A stretch of DNA of 64,000 nt, from positions 930,001 through 994,000 of the forward strand of contig CAVWLO010000002.1 in assembly GCA_963755985.1 (NCBI GenBank), in the 5' to 3' direction. Position numbers and translations under genes: made by a program. The notes under the pieces are model-generated. The model was given only the letters and a program-made list of their open reading frames with translations, did not search any database and was not told where the DNA came from. Positions 38,009 through 49,176 of this stretch are shown here, one piece after another. Source of the DNA: DASXMT01 sp963755985. GTDB lineage: Bacteria > Actinomycetota > Acidimicrobiia > Acidimicrobiales > RAAP-2. How positions within the stretch are numbered: the first letter of the stretch is position 1; each line of letters begins with the position of its first letter.

Positions 38009-41000
38009 TCACCCGTGGTACTCCTGGAGCGAGCGCACCGACAGCGGGTGCTTGATCCAGTCGGCGATGCCGGCGGCGGCCGCCCGGGCCGCGGCCACGG
38101 TGGTCAGGCAGGGCACCTGGTGCAGCAACGATGTGGCCCGGATGTGGATGCCATCGGCCCGCGGCCCCCGGCCGCGCGGCGTGTTGACCACCAGCTGGAC
38201 CTTCCCGCCCGCGATCAGCGCCACCGCGTCCTCCCCCTCGGGGTCCCCCACCTTGGCCACCACGGTGGAGACCGGGATCCCCGCCGCCTCCAGCGTGGCC
38301 GCCGTCCCCGACGTGGCTGCCAGGTCGAAGCCGAGGATGGAGAATTGGCGGGCGGCGTCCAGCCCGGCCGCCTTGTCCCGATCGGCCAGGGACAAAAAGA
38401 CGGTGCCCTCGGTGGGCAACCGGTTCCCGGCGGCGATCTGGCTCTTGGCGAAGGCCAGCCCGAACGTCCGGTCGATGCCCATGACCTCCCCGGTGGAGCG
38501 CATCTCGGGGCCCAACAGCGTGTCGACGCCGGGGAAGCGGTTGAAGGGCAGCACGGCCTCCTTCACGCTCACGTGGCCGGTGATCGGAGCCGGGAGGAGG
38601 CCCTCCTCGGCCAGCTCGGCCAGGGTGGCCCCGACCATCACCCGGGCCGCCACCATGGCCACGGGCACCCCGGTGGCCTTGGCCACGAAGGGCACCGTGC
38701 GGCTGGCCCGCGGGTTGGCCTCGATCACGTAGGCCTGGTCGTCTTTGACCGCGAACTGCACGTTGCACAGCCCCCGGACGTCGAGGGCCTCGGCGATGGC
38801 CCGGACGTGGCCTTCGATCACGTCGACCACGCCGGAGCTCAGCGTCTGGGGCGGCAGGGCGCAGGCCGAGTCACCCGAGTGGACGCCGGCCTCCTCGACG
38901 TGCTCCATCACCCCGCAGATGACCACTGCGCCGGTGGCGTCGCGCACGGCGTCCACGTCCACCTCGACCGCGTCCTCCAGGAACCGGTCGACCAGGACGG
39001 GACGTTCGGCCGTCACGCCGCCCTCCCGGTTGAGCGAGGCGGCCATGTCGCCGACCGCCTCGGTCAGGCGCTCGTCGTCGTAGACGATCTCCATGGCCCG
39101 ACCGCCGAGCACGTAGCTGGGCCGGACCAGCACCGGGTAGCCGATCCCCGAGGCGACGGCGAGCGCTTCGGCTGCCGTCACCGCCGTCCCCCCCGGTGGT
39201 TGGGGTATCCCCAGTCGGGCGCACAGCTCGTTCCAGCGCTCGCGGTCCTCGGCCAGGTCGATGGACGCAGGTGACGTCCCGAGCACCAGCTCGGGAGGGA
39301 GGGAGCCGGCCAGCTTCAGGGGTGTCTGGCCGCCCAGGCTGACGATCACCCCGACCAGGCGGCCCTCGCCGACGGAGGCGTCGCGCTCGGCCGCCAGCAC
39401 GTTCTCCAGGTCCTCGGGGGTCAGCGGCTCGAAGTACAACCGGTCCGAGGTGTCGTAGTCGGTCGACACCGTCTCGGGGTTGCAGTTGACCATGATCGTC
39501 TCGAACCCGGCTGCCTGCAGGGCGAAGGAGGCGTGGACGCAGCAGTAGTCGAACTCGATCCCCTGGCCGATCCGGTTGGGACCCGACCCGAGGATGACCA
39601 CCCGCGGGCGGTCCGAGGGGACCACCTCGTCCTCGTCCTCGTAGGTGCCGTAGTGGTAGGGCGTGTGCGCCTCGAACTCGGCGCCGCACGTGTCGACCGT
39701 CTTGAAGGTGGTCCGGACCCCGAGGCCCAGGCGGGCCTTCCGGATGTCCCCCTCGGTCATCGCCTCTTGGCCCCGTTGGGTGCCTCCAGCCGCCCCACCG
39801 GCACCGCCGCCGTTGCACAGGTAGGCCAGCTGGGCGTCGGAGAACCCGAGCCGCTTCCACCGCCGCCAGGCCCGCCGGTCGGCATCGGCGGGACGGAACC
39901 CGTCGGCCACCCGCCGGGCCAGGGCCAGGCGGGCATCGGCCACCTTGGCCATCTCGGCCAGGAACCACACGTCGATGCCAGTGGCCGCGGCCAGCTCGTC
40001 GGCGGTGACGCCCCGCCGCAGCAACGAATCGAGCTCAAAGACCCGCTCCGGGGTCGCCCGGCGCACCCGGGTCAGCAGGTCCTCGACCGGCACGGCGTCG
40101 ACGTCTTGTTCCCCGGGGTCGGCGTTGAGGCCCGAGCGGCCCTGTTCGAGCGACCGCACCGCCTTTTGCAGGGACTCGGGAAAGGTGCGGCCGATGGCCA
40201 TGACCTCGCCCACCGACTGCATGCGGGTGCCCAGCTCGTCGGTGGCCCCGGGCAGCTTCTCGAACGCCCATCTCGGGATCTTGGTCACCACGTAGTCGAT
40301 GGTCGGCTCGAACGAGGCCGGCGTCACCCCGGTGATGTCGTTGGTGATCTCGTCGAGGCGGTAGCCGACGGCCAGGCGGGCGGCGATCTTGGCGATGGGG
40401 AACCCGGTGGCCTTGGAGGCGAGGGCCGATGACCGTGACACCCGGGGGTTCATCTCGATCACGACCTGGCGCCCGTCGGCCGGGTCCACCGCGAACTGGA
40501 CGTTGGAGCCGCCGGTCTCTACCCCCACCCGGCGGATGCAGGCAAAGGCGGCGTCCCGCATGGCCTGGTACTCGACGTCGCTGAGGGTCTGGGCCGGCGC
40601 CACCGTGATGGAGTCGCCGGTATGGACGCCCATGGGATCGAAATTCTCGATGGAGCAGATGACCACGCAGTTGTCGGCGTGGTCCCGCATCACCTCGAGC
40701 TCGTACTCCTTCCAGCCGGCGATGGACCGCTCGACCAGGACCTCGGAGACCGGGCTGGCGTCCAGCCCTTCGGCGGCCAGCCGGGTGAGATGGCCCCGGT
40801 CGGCGGCGATCCCGGTGCCCGCCCCGCCCAGGATGTAGCTGGGGCGCACCATGATCGGGTAGCCGATCGACTCCCCGATGGCCAGCGCCTCCTCCAGGCT
40901 GTGGGCGAAGCCGGACTGGGGGACGTCGAGCCCGATCTCCTCCATGGCCGACTTGAACCGGTCGCGGTCCTCGGCCGTGCTGATGGCCTCGGCGTTGGCC

Positions 41001-41349
41001 CCGATGACCTCGACCGAGAACCGGTCGAGGACTCCCCGCTCGGACAGCGACATGGTAAGGTTCAGCGCCGTTTGGCCCCCCAGGGTGGGGAGCACTGCCT
41101 CGGGCCGCTCCCGCTCGATGATGGCGGCCAGCACGTCGGGCTCGAGGGGCTCCACGTAGGTGCGGTAGGCCATCGACGGGTCGGTCATGATGGTGGCCGG
41201 GTTGGAGTTGGCCAGGATGACCCGGAACCCCTCTTCGGCCAGCACCCGGCAGGCCTGGGTCCCCGAATAGTCGAACTCGCAGGCCTGGCCGATCACGATC
41301 GGGCCCGACCCGATGACCAGGATCGTCTCGATGTCGGTGCGCCGGGGCA

Positions 41350-41350
<1 letters not shown>
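38009..41350 (-). CDS. carB: Carbamoyl-phosphate synthase large subunit
   Basis: The product has 1113 aa. Two ATP-grasp halves are visible: ILVIGSGPIVIGQACEFDYS and SYILGGAGTGIAADRG in the first, VVILGSGPNRIGQGIEFDYC and SYVLGGRAMEIVYDDE in the second, followed by the MGS-type allosteric domain. It makes carbamoyl phosphate from bicarbonate, ammonia from CarA and two ATP. The linker includes a Gly/Ala/Asn-rich segment (about residue 500). ATG at 41350 overlaps the carA stop by one base. Confidence 0.98.
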
Positions 41351-42450
<1,100 letters not shown>

Positions 42451-42493
42451 GCCGGTGGCCTCGGGCCTGACGAGGCCCAGTCCGTCGCCGCGC

Positions 42494-43783
42494 TCAACGC
42501 CGGGCCTCGTACTCGATCACCGTCGGCGTGCCCCGCAGCACGGTATGGCGGACCCGTCCGGTCAGGGCCCGGCCGGCGTAGGGAGTATTCCGGCTGCGGC
42601 TGGCCAGGGCGATGGGGTCGACCGTCCAGGTCTCGGTGGGGTCGATCACGCACAGGTTGGCCGCGGCCCCAGGGACGACCGGCCCACCGTGGTCCTCGGT
42701 CAAGCCGGCGATGGCAGCCGGCTGCCAGCTGAGGAGGGCGAGCACCCGGGACAGCGGCAGCTCGAGCTCGGTCACGGCCAGGGCCAACGCCGTCTCGAGG
42801 CCGAGCATGCCCGGAGGCGCCTGGTCGAAGGGCTGGTCCTTGGTCTCGGGTGTGTGGGGGGCGTGATCGGTGGCGATGGCGTCGATGGCGCCGTCGGCCA
42901 GTCCGGCCCGGACCGCGTCGACGTCGGAGCGGGGCCGCAACGGAGGGTTCACCTTGAAGACCGGGTCGTACCCGGCGGTTTCGGCATCGGTGAGCGTGAA
43001 ATGGTGCGGTGCGGCCTCGGCCGTTACGGCCAGCCCATCGGCCTTGGCCCGCCGCACCAGGTCGATGGATGCGGCCGTCGACAGGTGGAGGAAGTGGACC
43101 GGGGCACCGGTTAGTCGGGACAGGGCGATGTCCCGGGCCACCATGACCTCTTCGGCCGCGGCCGGCATCCCGGGGATGCCCAACCGGCTCGACCATGCCC
43201 CCTCGTGCATGGCCCCGTCACCGGCCAGCGATCCGTCCTCGCAGTGCTGGGCCAGGGTCACCCCGATGCCCCGGGCGTACTCCAGGGCCTTGCGCATCAG
43301 GCCGGCCGACTGGACCCCGGCACCGTCGTCGGTGAACAGTCGGACGCCGAGCTCGGCCAGCTCGGCCATGGGGGCCAGGCGCTCACCGGCCCGGCCGACG
43401 GTGATGGCGCCGGCCACCGCCACCTGAGCCGATGCCGATCGTCCGAGCTCGAGCACCTGGCGCACCGCGGCGGCTGTGTCCAGGGGCGGGTCGGTGTTGG
43501 GCATGGCCACCACCGCCGTGTAGCCACCCAACGCGGCGGCCCGCGTCCCGGTCTCCACCGTCTCGGCCTCCTCTCGCCCGGGCTCGCGGAGGTGCGTGTG
43601 CAGGTCGATCAGTCCGGGAGCGACCACGCAGCCGCCGGCGTCGAGCACGGTGGCCCCGAGCGGGACGTCGAGCCCGCTGGCCACCTCGCGGACCAGGCCC
43701 TCGGAGACGAGGACGTCGGCTCGCCGCTCGCCGGTGGCGTCGATGACCGTGCCGCCGGTGATGATGAACACGGGCTCAGCCAT
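42494..43783 (-). CDS. pyrC: Dihydroorotase, type I
   Basis: The product has 429 aa. Metal-binding residues are in LIDLHTHLREPGREEAETVE and in HFLHLSTAASIDLVRRA, and the catalytic Asp is in IATDHAPHTPETK. It cyclises carbamoyl aspartate to dihydroorotate. It is an amidohydrolase-fold type I DHOase, usual for actinobacteria. ATG at 43783 overlaps the pyrB stop by eight bases. Confidence 0.97.
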   Translation of the reverse strand: MAEPVFIITGGTVIDATGERRADVLVSEGLVREVASGLDVPLGATVLDAGGCVVAPGLIDLHTHLREPGREEAETVETGTRAAALGGYTAVVAMPNTDPPLDTAAAVRQVLELGRSASAQVAVAGAITVGRAGERLAPMAELAELGVRLFTDDGAGVQSAGLMRKALEYARGIGVTLAQHCEDGSLAGDGAMHEGAWSSRLGIPGMPAAAEEVMVARDIALSRLTGAPVHFLHLSTAASIDLVRRAKADGLAVTAEAAPHHFTLTDAETAGYDPVFKVNPPLRPRSDVDAVRAGLADGAIDAIATDHAPHTPETKDQPFDQAPPGMLGLETALALAVTELELPLSRVLALLSWQPAAIAGLTEDHGGPVVPGAAANLCVIDPTETWTVDPIALASRSRNTPYAGRALTGRVRHTVLRGTPTVIEYEARR

Positions 43784-44786
43784 CGGTCTCCTCGTGGGCC
43801 AGGTCGGCGAGCGCCAGGGGCTCGTGAGCGTCCTGCCCGCCGTGGATGCCGCCGATCGATCCCTGGCCGAGCAACAGGAAGAGGACGGCCATGCGGATGG
43901 CCACCCCGTTGCTCACCTGGCGGGTCATATGAGCGGAGGCCAGGTCGGCCACCTCCGAGGCGATCTCCACCCCGCGGACCATCGGCCCGGGATGGAGCAC
44001 CATGGCCTCGGGGCGGAGCAGGCCCGCCCGTCGCGCCGTCAGCCCGTACCCGGCGGTGTACTCCCGCAAGCTGGGGACGAACCCGGCACTCCCCCGTTCG
44101 GCCTGGATGCGGAGCAGGGAGACCACGGCCGCCTTGGCCAGTACGTCGTCCAGATCGTGGCTCGTTCCCGAGATGGGCCAGCCCTCCAGCGAGGGCGGCA
44201 ACAAGGTGGCCGGAGCGACCAGGGTGACCTCGGCCCCCATGGCGCTGTAGGCCGCCACCTGGGAGCGGGCCACCCGGCTGTGTCGGATGTCCCCGACGAT
44301 GGCTACCGGCAGGCCCTCGAAGCAGTCCATGCTCTCGTCTCCCACGACCTGGCGGACGGTATAGAGGTCCAAGAGGGCCTGGGTGGGGTGCTCGTGCCAG
44401 CCGTCGCCGGCGTTGATCACGCACGAGTTGGTCACCCAGTTGGCCACCTGGAAGGGGGCGCCGGACGACGAGTGCCGGACGATGACCGCGTCGATCCCCA
44501 TGGCCTCGATCGTCTCGACCGTGTCCCGCAGCGACTCGCCCTTCTTGAGGGACGAGGAGCCGGCGGCGAAAGACAGGACGTCGGCCGAGAGACGCTTGGC
44601 CGCCGTCTCGAACGACACGCGGGTGCGGGTCGAGTCCTCGAAGAACAGCGTGGCCACGGTCCGACCCCGGAGGGCGGGCACCTTGGGATTGGCCCGCTGG
44701 GCCACCTCGACGAACGAGTCGGCCAACTGCAGGACTTCGACGATGCCGTCCCGGCCGAGGTCGTCTACCCCCAGCAGGTGCTTCAC
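43776..44786 (-). CDS. pyrB: Aspartate carbamoyltransferase catalytic subunit
   Basis: The product has 336 aa. The carbamoyl-phosphate site is FFEDSTRTRVSFETAAKRLS; HEHPTQALLDLYTVRQVVG and VLHPGPMVRGVEIASEV are the aspartate-domain motifs. No regulatory subunit gene (pyrI) is present, so the enzyme is probably unregulated by it. GTG at 44786 overlaps the pyrR stop by four bases. An Asp/Glu-rich tail ends the protein. Confidence 0.97.
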   Translation of the reverse strand: MKHLLGVDDLGRDGIVEVLQLADSFVEVAQRANPKVPALRGRTVATLFFEDSTRTRVSFETAAKRLSADVLSFAAGSSSLKKGESLRDTVETIEAMGIDAVIVRHSSSGAPFQVANWVTNSCVINAGDGWHEHPTQALLDLYTVRQVVGDESMDCFEGLPVAIVGDIRHSRVARSQVAAYSAMGAEVTLVAPATLLPPSLEGWPISGTSHDLDDVLAKAAVVSLLRIQAERGSAGFVPSLREYTAGYGLTARRAGLLRPEAMVLHPGPMVRGVEIASEVADLASAHMTRQVSNGVAIRMAVLFLLLGQGSIGGIHGGQDAHEPLALADLAHEETDG

Positions 44787-45352
44787 CGGGAGACCAGGTC
44801 GCCCAGGGCCACGCCGTCCTCGGTGACGTCGACCATCTCATCTCGTCGAGTGGGCAGGTTCTTGCCTACGTAGTCGGGACGGATTGGCAGCTCACGGTGC
44901 CCCCGGTCGACCATGACGGCCAGCTGCACGGCTTGGGCCCGCCCGTACTCCCCCAGCGCGTTGAGGGCGGCCCGGATGGTCCGTCCGGTGAAGAGCACGT
45001 CATCCACCAGGACCACGGTCGTGCCGGTCAGGTCGAAGGAGATGTCGGTCACCGCTTCGGGGAGGACGGGCCGGAGGCCGATGTCGTCCCGGTAGAAGGC
45101 CACGTCCAACGTGCCGACGGGAATGGTCGCCCCCTCGGCGCCTTCGAGCGCGGCGGCGAGCCGCCGGGCGATGGCGATACCGCCGGTCTGCAGGCCGACC
45201 AGCACCAGGTCGTGGAGGCCGCGGTTCCGTTCCGCAATCTCGTGGGCCATGCGGGTGACCGCTCGGTGGACGTCGGCTGCCGACATCACCTGAGCACGGG
45301 GAACGAAAACAGCACCCCGTGGTCGGGTATGGCTGCGTTCGCGTTCGGCCAC
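44783..45352 (-). CDS. pyrR: Bifunctional PyrR: pyr operon RNA-binding regulator and uracil phosphoribosyltransferase
   Basis: The product has 189 aa. The PRPP-binding loop VVLVDDVLFTGRTIRAALNA is the type I phosphoribosyltransferase signature. PyrR binds UMP/UTP and a conserved RNA loop to repress the pyr operon. GTG at 45352 has an excellent AGGAGGAG upstream. The leader hairpin at 45369-45388 matches the PyrR-binding consensus and lies only eight nt from the ribosome site. PyrR is the first gene of pyrR-pyrB-pyrC-carA-carB-pyrD-pyrF. Confidence 0.95.
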   Translation of the reverse strand: MAERERSHTRPRGAVFVPRAQVMSAADVHRAVTRMAHEIAERNRGLHDLVLVGLQTGGIAIARRLAAALEGAEGATIPVGTLDVAFYRDDIGLRPVLPEAVTDISFDLTGTTVVLVDDVLFTGRTIRAALNALGEYGRAQAVQLAVMVDRGHRELPIRPDYVGKNLPTRRDEMVDVTEDGVALGDLVSR

Positions 45353-45368
45353 TGCTCCTCCTGTCCGT

Positions 45369-45388
45369 ACGGGCCTCACGGGACCCGT
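45369..45388 (-). promoter_or_regulatory. PyrR-binding stem-loop in the pyrR leader
   Basis: On the minus strand the 20 bases form arms acggg and cccgt, enclosing gguCCCGUGAGGcc. This fits the PyrR-binding loop consensus ARUCCNGNGAGGYU well. The ribosome site of pyrR (45354-45361) follows almost at once, with no room for a terminator, so translation repression, as in mycobacterial pyrR, is likelier than transcription attenuation. Confidence 0.75.
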
Positions 45389-45405
45389 TTCACGGTCAGG
45401 AAACG

Positions 45406-45411
45406 ACTATA
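45406..45411 (-). promoter_or_regulatory. Candidate -10 box of the pyr operon
   Basis: TATAGT on the minus strand is the closest -10-like hexamer and would place the transcription start about 45 nt before the pyrR start codon, leaving the PyrR stem-loop in the leader. No clear -35 is present. Confidence 0.45.
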
Positions 45412-45700
45412 CCTGCTCGCCCCTCGGGCGCGCTCGTATGGGTCGACCGCGACCGGCGCACCAACCGCGTCGTTCTGCGACAACCCCGTCGGTCCGCGAC
45501 AACCGCGCCCGTCTGCACTAACCGCGTCGGTCTCCGACGACCGCGTCCGGTGACCAGGTTTCTAAGCGGGCACACAGGTTGATCCGAGGTCGCTCTGAGA
45601 GTCGGCGGCTCAACTTCTGGCGCAGGTTGCTGCAGAGGCACACCGTCGTCACCCGGGCCCGAACCGACGGGTCCGGGCATGGGCAAGACGAGGAGAATCA
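45412..45700. other. Intergenic gap between the pyr operon and the export operon
   Basis: About 290 bp between the pyrR promoter and the first adaptor gene. It contains the 19-bp repeat array (45461-45550) and the ribosome site AGGAGA (45691-45696) of the plus-strand operon. Two further stretches, ccgacgggtccggg and neighbours around 45664-45680, could form hairpins. No gene was recognised. Confidence 0.55.
45461..45550. repeat. Imperfect 19-20-bp tandem repeat in a divergent promoter region
   Basis: Units with the core aaccgcgtcggtctgcgac lie at 45461-45480, 45481-45499, 45500-45518 and 45519-45537, plus a partial copy to 45550. The array is between the pyrR promoter and the export operon, so it might be a repeated binding site; equally it could be slippage-derived filler. 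Confidence 0.7.
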
Positions 45701-47164
45701 GTGGGGACCAACGCCAGTGGCACCGAGTGGGCCGACGCACCCGTGCGTTCCGACCCGGCCACCCAGGAAGTACCGATCACCGGGGGCGAGGTCGGCCCGG
45801 TACCGAAACAGCGGTTCAGGCGGAGGAACGTCGTGGTTGTGGCCGTCGTGGCCGTGGTGGCCGCCGGTACCGGCATCGGCATCTGGCTCGGCACCGCCAG
45901 TTCCGCTACACCGGCGTTGGAGGTGACCACCCAGACGGTCAGTGTCACGACCGGCACCATGCAGCAGACGGTGTCGGCATCCGGGTCCATCGAACCGGCC
46001 CAACAGGCCAACTTGAACTTCGGCGTCTCGGGCACGGTCACCGGCGTCAATGTGAGTGCCGGCCAGACGGTCAAGCCCGGCCAGACGCTGGCCACCGTCG
46101 ACCCGTCGGCCCTCCAGGCCACGGTCAATGCGGCCCAGTCCTCGCTCACCGCGGCACAGGCCAAGTTGTCGAGCGACCAGTCGGCCAGCGCCTCCTCGAG
46201 CCAGATCGCCGCCGACCAGGCATCGGTGACCTCGACGCAGTCGCAGCTGACCGCAGCCCAGACCAACCTGGCCAACGCCTCGCTGACCTCGACCATTTCC
46301 GGCACGGTCGCGTCGGTCATCCTCACCGTCGGCCAGCAGGTATCGGGCTCGAGTTCGGGTGCGGGGTCCGGCTCGGGCTCGGGCTCTGGCTCTGGCTCTG
46401 GCACCAGCACCAGCACCGGCACCGGCACCGGCACAGGCTCGGGGTCGCTCGGCTCGAGCGGTGGCGCCGGTGGCGGGCTGTCGGGGGCATCGGCGAATTC
46501 GGCCGCCGCCAACTCGAGTTCCTCGTCCTCGAGCAGTTCGTCGAGCTCCTCGTCCGCCCAGATCGTGGTCATCTCGACCAACAGCTTCGTGGTCAGCACG
46601 ACCGTGGACGACACACAGGTTGGCCAGGTCGCTCAGGGCGATCAGGCCGTCATCACGCCGAGCGGCTCGACCACTCCTGTCTATGGCACCGTCTCGTCGG
46701 TCGGGTTGATCGCCACCCAGAGCTCGACCGTGGCGACGTTCCCGGTGTCCATCGCCGTCACCGGCACCCCAAGCGGGCTCTACGCCGGGTCCACGGCCAG
46801 CGTGTCCATCATCGTCAAGCAGCTCAACAACGTGGTCCAGGTCCCCACCGCGGCCATCTCCTACGCGAGCGGCCAGTCGACGGTCACCGTGGTCCAGAGC
46901 GGCGGGAACGCGACCCGCCCGGTCACCACCGGGGTGAGCTCGGCAGGTGAGACCCAGGTCACCTCCGGGCTCACTGCAGGAGAGAAGGTGCTCGAGCGAG
47001 TGGTCAAGTTCAACGGTGCTGCCGGCGCCGGGGGAGCCAGCCTCTTTGGTGGCGCCGGAGGCGGCGGAGCGGGCGGCTTCGGAGGCGGAGGAGGTCGCTT
47101 CCGGGGCGGTGCGGGCGGCGCAGGGTTCGCGGGCGGAGCCGGCGGCGGGGGCATCGGTGGTTGA
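45701..47164 (+). CDS. MacA/HlyD-type efflux adaptor protein with Gly-rich tail
   Basis: The product has 487 aa. A cytosolic leader of about 43 residues is followed by one transmembrane helix (about 43-63) and the lipoyl/barrel adaptor halves: MQQTVSASGSIEPAQQANLN, GVSGTVTGVNVSAGQTVKPG and, late, VYGTVSSVGLIATQSSTVAT. A long Ser/Gly-rich coil (about residues 215-290) replaces the usual hairpin. The last 55 residues are FGGAGGGGAGGFGGGGG-like. It bridges the ABC pump and outside envelope layers. GTG at 45701 has AGGAGA upstream and overlaps the ATPase start by eight bases. Confidence 0.85.
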   Translation: MGTNASGTEWADAPVRSDPATQEVPITGGEVGPVPKQRFRRRNVVVVAVVAVVAAGTGIGIWLGTASSATPALEVTTQTVSVTTGTMQQTVSASGSIEPAQQANLNFGVSGTVTGVNVSAGQTVKPGQTLATVDPSALQATVNAAQSSLTAAQAKLSSDQSASASSSQIAADQASVTSTQSQLTAAQTNLANASLTSTISGTVASVILTVGQQVSGSSSGAGSGSGSGSGSGSGTSTSTGTGTGTGSGSLGSSGGAGGGLSGASANSAAANSSSSSSSSSSSSSSAQIVVISTNSFVVSTTVDDTQVGQVAQGDQAVITPSGSTTPVYGTVSSVGLIATQSSTVATFPVSIAVTGTPSGLYAGSTASVSIIVKQLNNVVQVPTAAISYASGQSTVTVVQSGGNATRPVTTGVSSAGETQVTSGLTAGEKVLERVVKFNGAAGAGGASLFGGAGGGGAGGFGGGGGRFRGGAGGAGFAGGAGGGGIGG

Positions 47165-47855
47165 CCACCGGCCGGTCATCGAGCTCCAGCACGTCACTAA
47201 GGTCTACCGGACCGGGGCATTTGCCGTTGCCGCCCTCCGCGGTGTCTCCCTGTCCATCGGTGAGGGCGAGTACGTCGCCGTGATGGGTCCCTCGGGGTCG
47301 GGGAAGTCGACACTCATGCACATCTTCGGCTGCCTCGACGTACCCAGCAACGGGACGTACTGGCTGGCCGGCGAGGACGTGAGCCAGATGGACGAGGTCG
47401 CCCTGGCCTCGGTCCGGAACCGCCGCATCGGCTTCGTCTTCCAGCAGTTCAACCTCCTCCCCTCCCTGGCGGCCTGGCGCAACGTGGAGATGCCCCTCGC
47501 CTATGCCGGAGTCGGCCGCGCCGAACGGCGGGATCGGGCCATGGCTGCGCTCGACCGGGTGGGTCTCGGAGACCGGGTGCAGCACCGGCCCGGCGAACTG
47601 TCGGGCGGACAGCAGCAGCGGGTGGCCATTGCCCGGGCACTGGTCAGCGACCCTGACCTCATCCTGGCCGACGAGCCCACCGGCGCCCTCGACTCCCAGT
47701 CGGCCCACGACATCATGACCCTGCTCGATGAGCTGCACGCGGCCGGGAGGACGATCGTGCTCATCACCCACGACGCCGAAGTCGCGAGCGTCGCCGAGCG
47801 CTCGATCCGCCTCCGCGACGGCTTGGTCGTCCCCGCGGTGGAGCTGGCTTCGTGA
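47157..47855 (+). CDS. MacB-type ABC transporter ATP-binding protein
   Basis: The product has 232 aa. Walker A VMGPSGSGKSTLMHIFGCLD, signature LSGGQQQRVAIARALVSDPD, Walker B LILADEPTGALD and the H-loop VLITHDAEVASVAER are all intact. It resembles LolD/MacB-type ATPases that power export or lipoprotein release, not import. GTG at 47157 is inside the adaptor's 3' end (eight-base overlap), and the permease start overlaps its stop by four bases. The three proteins form one translationally coupled pump. Confidence 0.95.
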   Translation: MVDHRPVIELQHVTKVYRTGAFAVAALRGVSLSIGEGEYVAVMGPSGSGKSTLMHIFGCLDVPSNGTYWLAGEDVSQMDEVALASVRNRRIGFVFQQFNLLPSLAAWRNVEMPLAYAGVGRAERRDRAMAALDRVGLGDRVQHRPGELSGGQQQRVAIARALVSDPDLILADEPTGALDSQSAHDIMTLLDELHAAGRTIVLITHDAEVASVAERSIRLRDGLVVPAVELAS

Positions 47856-49084
47856 GCTGGCTCGACACTCTGTGGACTGGGCTCGATGCGGTGCGGACCC
47901 ACCGGCTCCGGTCCGGGCTGACCGTGCTGGGCATCATGATCGGCATCGCCGCGGTGATCCTGACCGTCGGCCTGGGCCAGGGCGCTCAGGACCAAGTGAG
48001 CTCCGAGATCAACGCGCTGGGCACCAATCTCCTGACCATCTCGCCGGGGAGCTCCACGTCGACTAGCGGGCTGCGGGGAGGCTTCGGCTCGGCGTCCACC
48101 CTCACCGAAGCGGACGCGAGAGCCCTGTCGTCCAAGACCGTGGCTCCGGATATCCACGCCGTCGCCCCCGTTATCTCGTCGTCGGAGTCACTCACGGCAG
48201 GGTCGAGCAACTGGACGACAACTGTCGTCGGCACCACACCGGTGTGGCAGACGGTCCGGAGCCGCAGCGTCACCCAAGGGCGCTTCATCGACAATCAGGA
48301 CGTCACCGACCACGCCGCGGTCGCCGTCCTCGGATCGGATACCGCGGCCGAGCTGTTCAACGGCATCGACCCGGTCGGCCAGACGGTCAACGTGAACGGC
48401 ACGCCGGTGACCGTCGTCGGCGTGCTCAACTCGGTCGGCTCATCCTCCTCCTCGACCGGTTCGAACCAGGACGACCAGATGATCGTGCCGATCAGCACTG
48501 CCTCCCAACGGATCTTCGGTTCGACGTCGCTCAGCTCGATCCTGGTCCAGGCCACCTCGAGCGGCACGCTCTCGGCCGCCTACCAGGAGGCGGACACCGA
48601 GCTGCTGGCCCTCCACGGGATCACGACCGCATCGAACGCCGACTTCACTATCGCCTCCCAGCAGTCGCTGGTGACAACGGCGACGTCGGTCGATCGCACC
48701 CTGACCATCCTGCTCGGGGGCATAGCCGGCATCTCGTTGCTGGTCGGGGGGATCGGGGTCATGAACATCATGCTGGTCTCGGTGACCGAGCGGATCCGGG
48801 AGATCGGTCTCCGGAAGGCACTCGGCGCCACCCCACTGCTCATTCGCCGCCAGTTCCTCCTCGAGGCATCACTCCTCGGGCTGACCGGCGGTGCCCTGGG
48901 CGTACTGCTCGCCGTCGGGGGCTCGGCCCTCCTCCCCCATCTCATCGGCTACCCCATCACCGTCTCGTCCACGGCCAGCCTCGGAGCGCTGGCCGTGGCC
49001 ATCGCCATCGGGTTGGTGTTCGGCGTCTACCCAGCGACCCGCGCCGCCCGGATGGCCCCCATCGACGCACTGCGCAGTGAATGA
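47852..49084 (+). CDS. MacB-type ABC transporter permease
   Basis: The product has 410 aa. The first helix (about residues 22-44) contains LTVLGIMIGIAAVILTVGLG and is followed by a large extracytoplasmic MacB-PCD domain (about 60-270) with ISPGSSTSTSG and VVAVLGSDTAAELFNGIDP-like segments. Three further helices lie at about 285-310, 330-365 and 375-400, the FtsX-like module (GVMNIMLVSVTERIREIGLR). Export substrates could be peptides, lipids or macrolides. GTG at 47852 overlaps the ATPase stop by four bases. Confidence 0.93.
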   Translation: MSWLDTLWTGLDAVRTHRLRSGLTVLGIMIGIAAVILTVGLGQGAQDQVSSEINALGTNLLTISPGSSTSTSGLRGGFGSASTLTEADARALSSKTVAPDIHAVAPVISSSESLTAGSSNWTTTVVGTTPVWQTVRSRSVTQGRFIDNQDVTDHAAVAVLGSDTAAELFNGIDPVGQTVNVNGTPVTVVGVLNSVGSSSSSTGSNQDDQMIVPISTASQRIFGSTSLSSILVQATSSGTLSAAYQEADTELLALHGITTASNADFTIASQQSLVTTATSVDRTLTILLGGIAGISLLVGGIGVMNIMLVSVTERIREIGLRKALGATPLLIRRQFLLEASLLGLTGGALGVLLAVGGSALLPHLIGYPITVSSTASLGALAVAIAIGLVFGVYPATRAARMAPIDALRSE

Positions 49085-49176
49085 CTGCAGTGCATGACGG
49101 CAGTGCATGACATTGGGCCGCCCGGCCCGGATCGACCCATATCCGACACGTTGCCATTGAAGGAGAGCACAACACC

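Noticed and set aside
45679..47197. Long minus- and plus-strand frames overlapping the first adaptor
   Set aside because: They are rich in Arg/Gly/His from repetitive Ser/Gly codons read out of frame; the adaptor frame has a ribosome site, membrane helix and conserved adaptor motifs.
49085..49110. Repeated gcagtgcatgac after the permease stop
   Set aside because: Only two short copies; too little to call an element.
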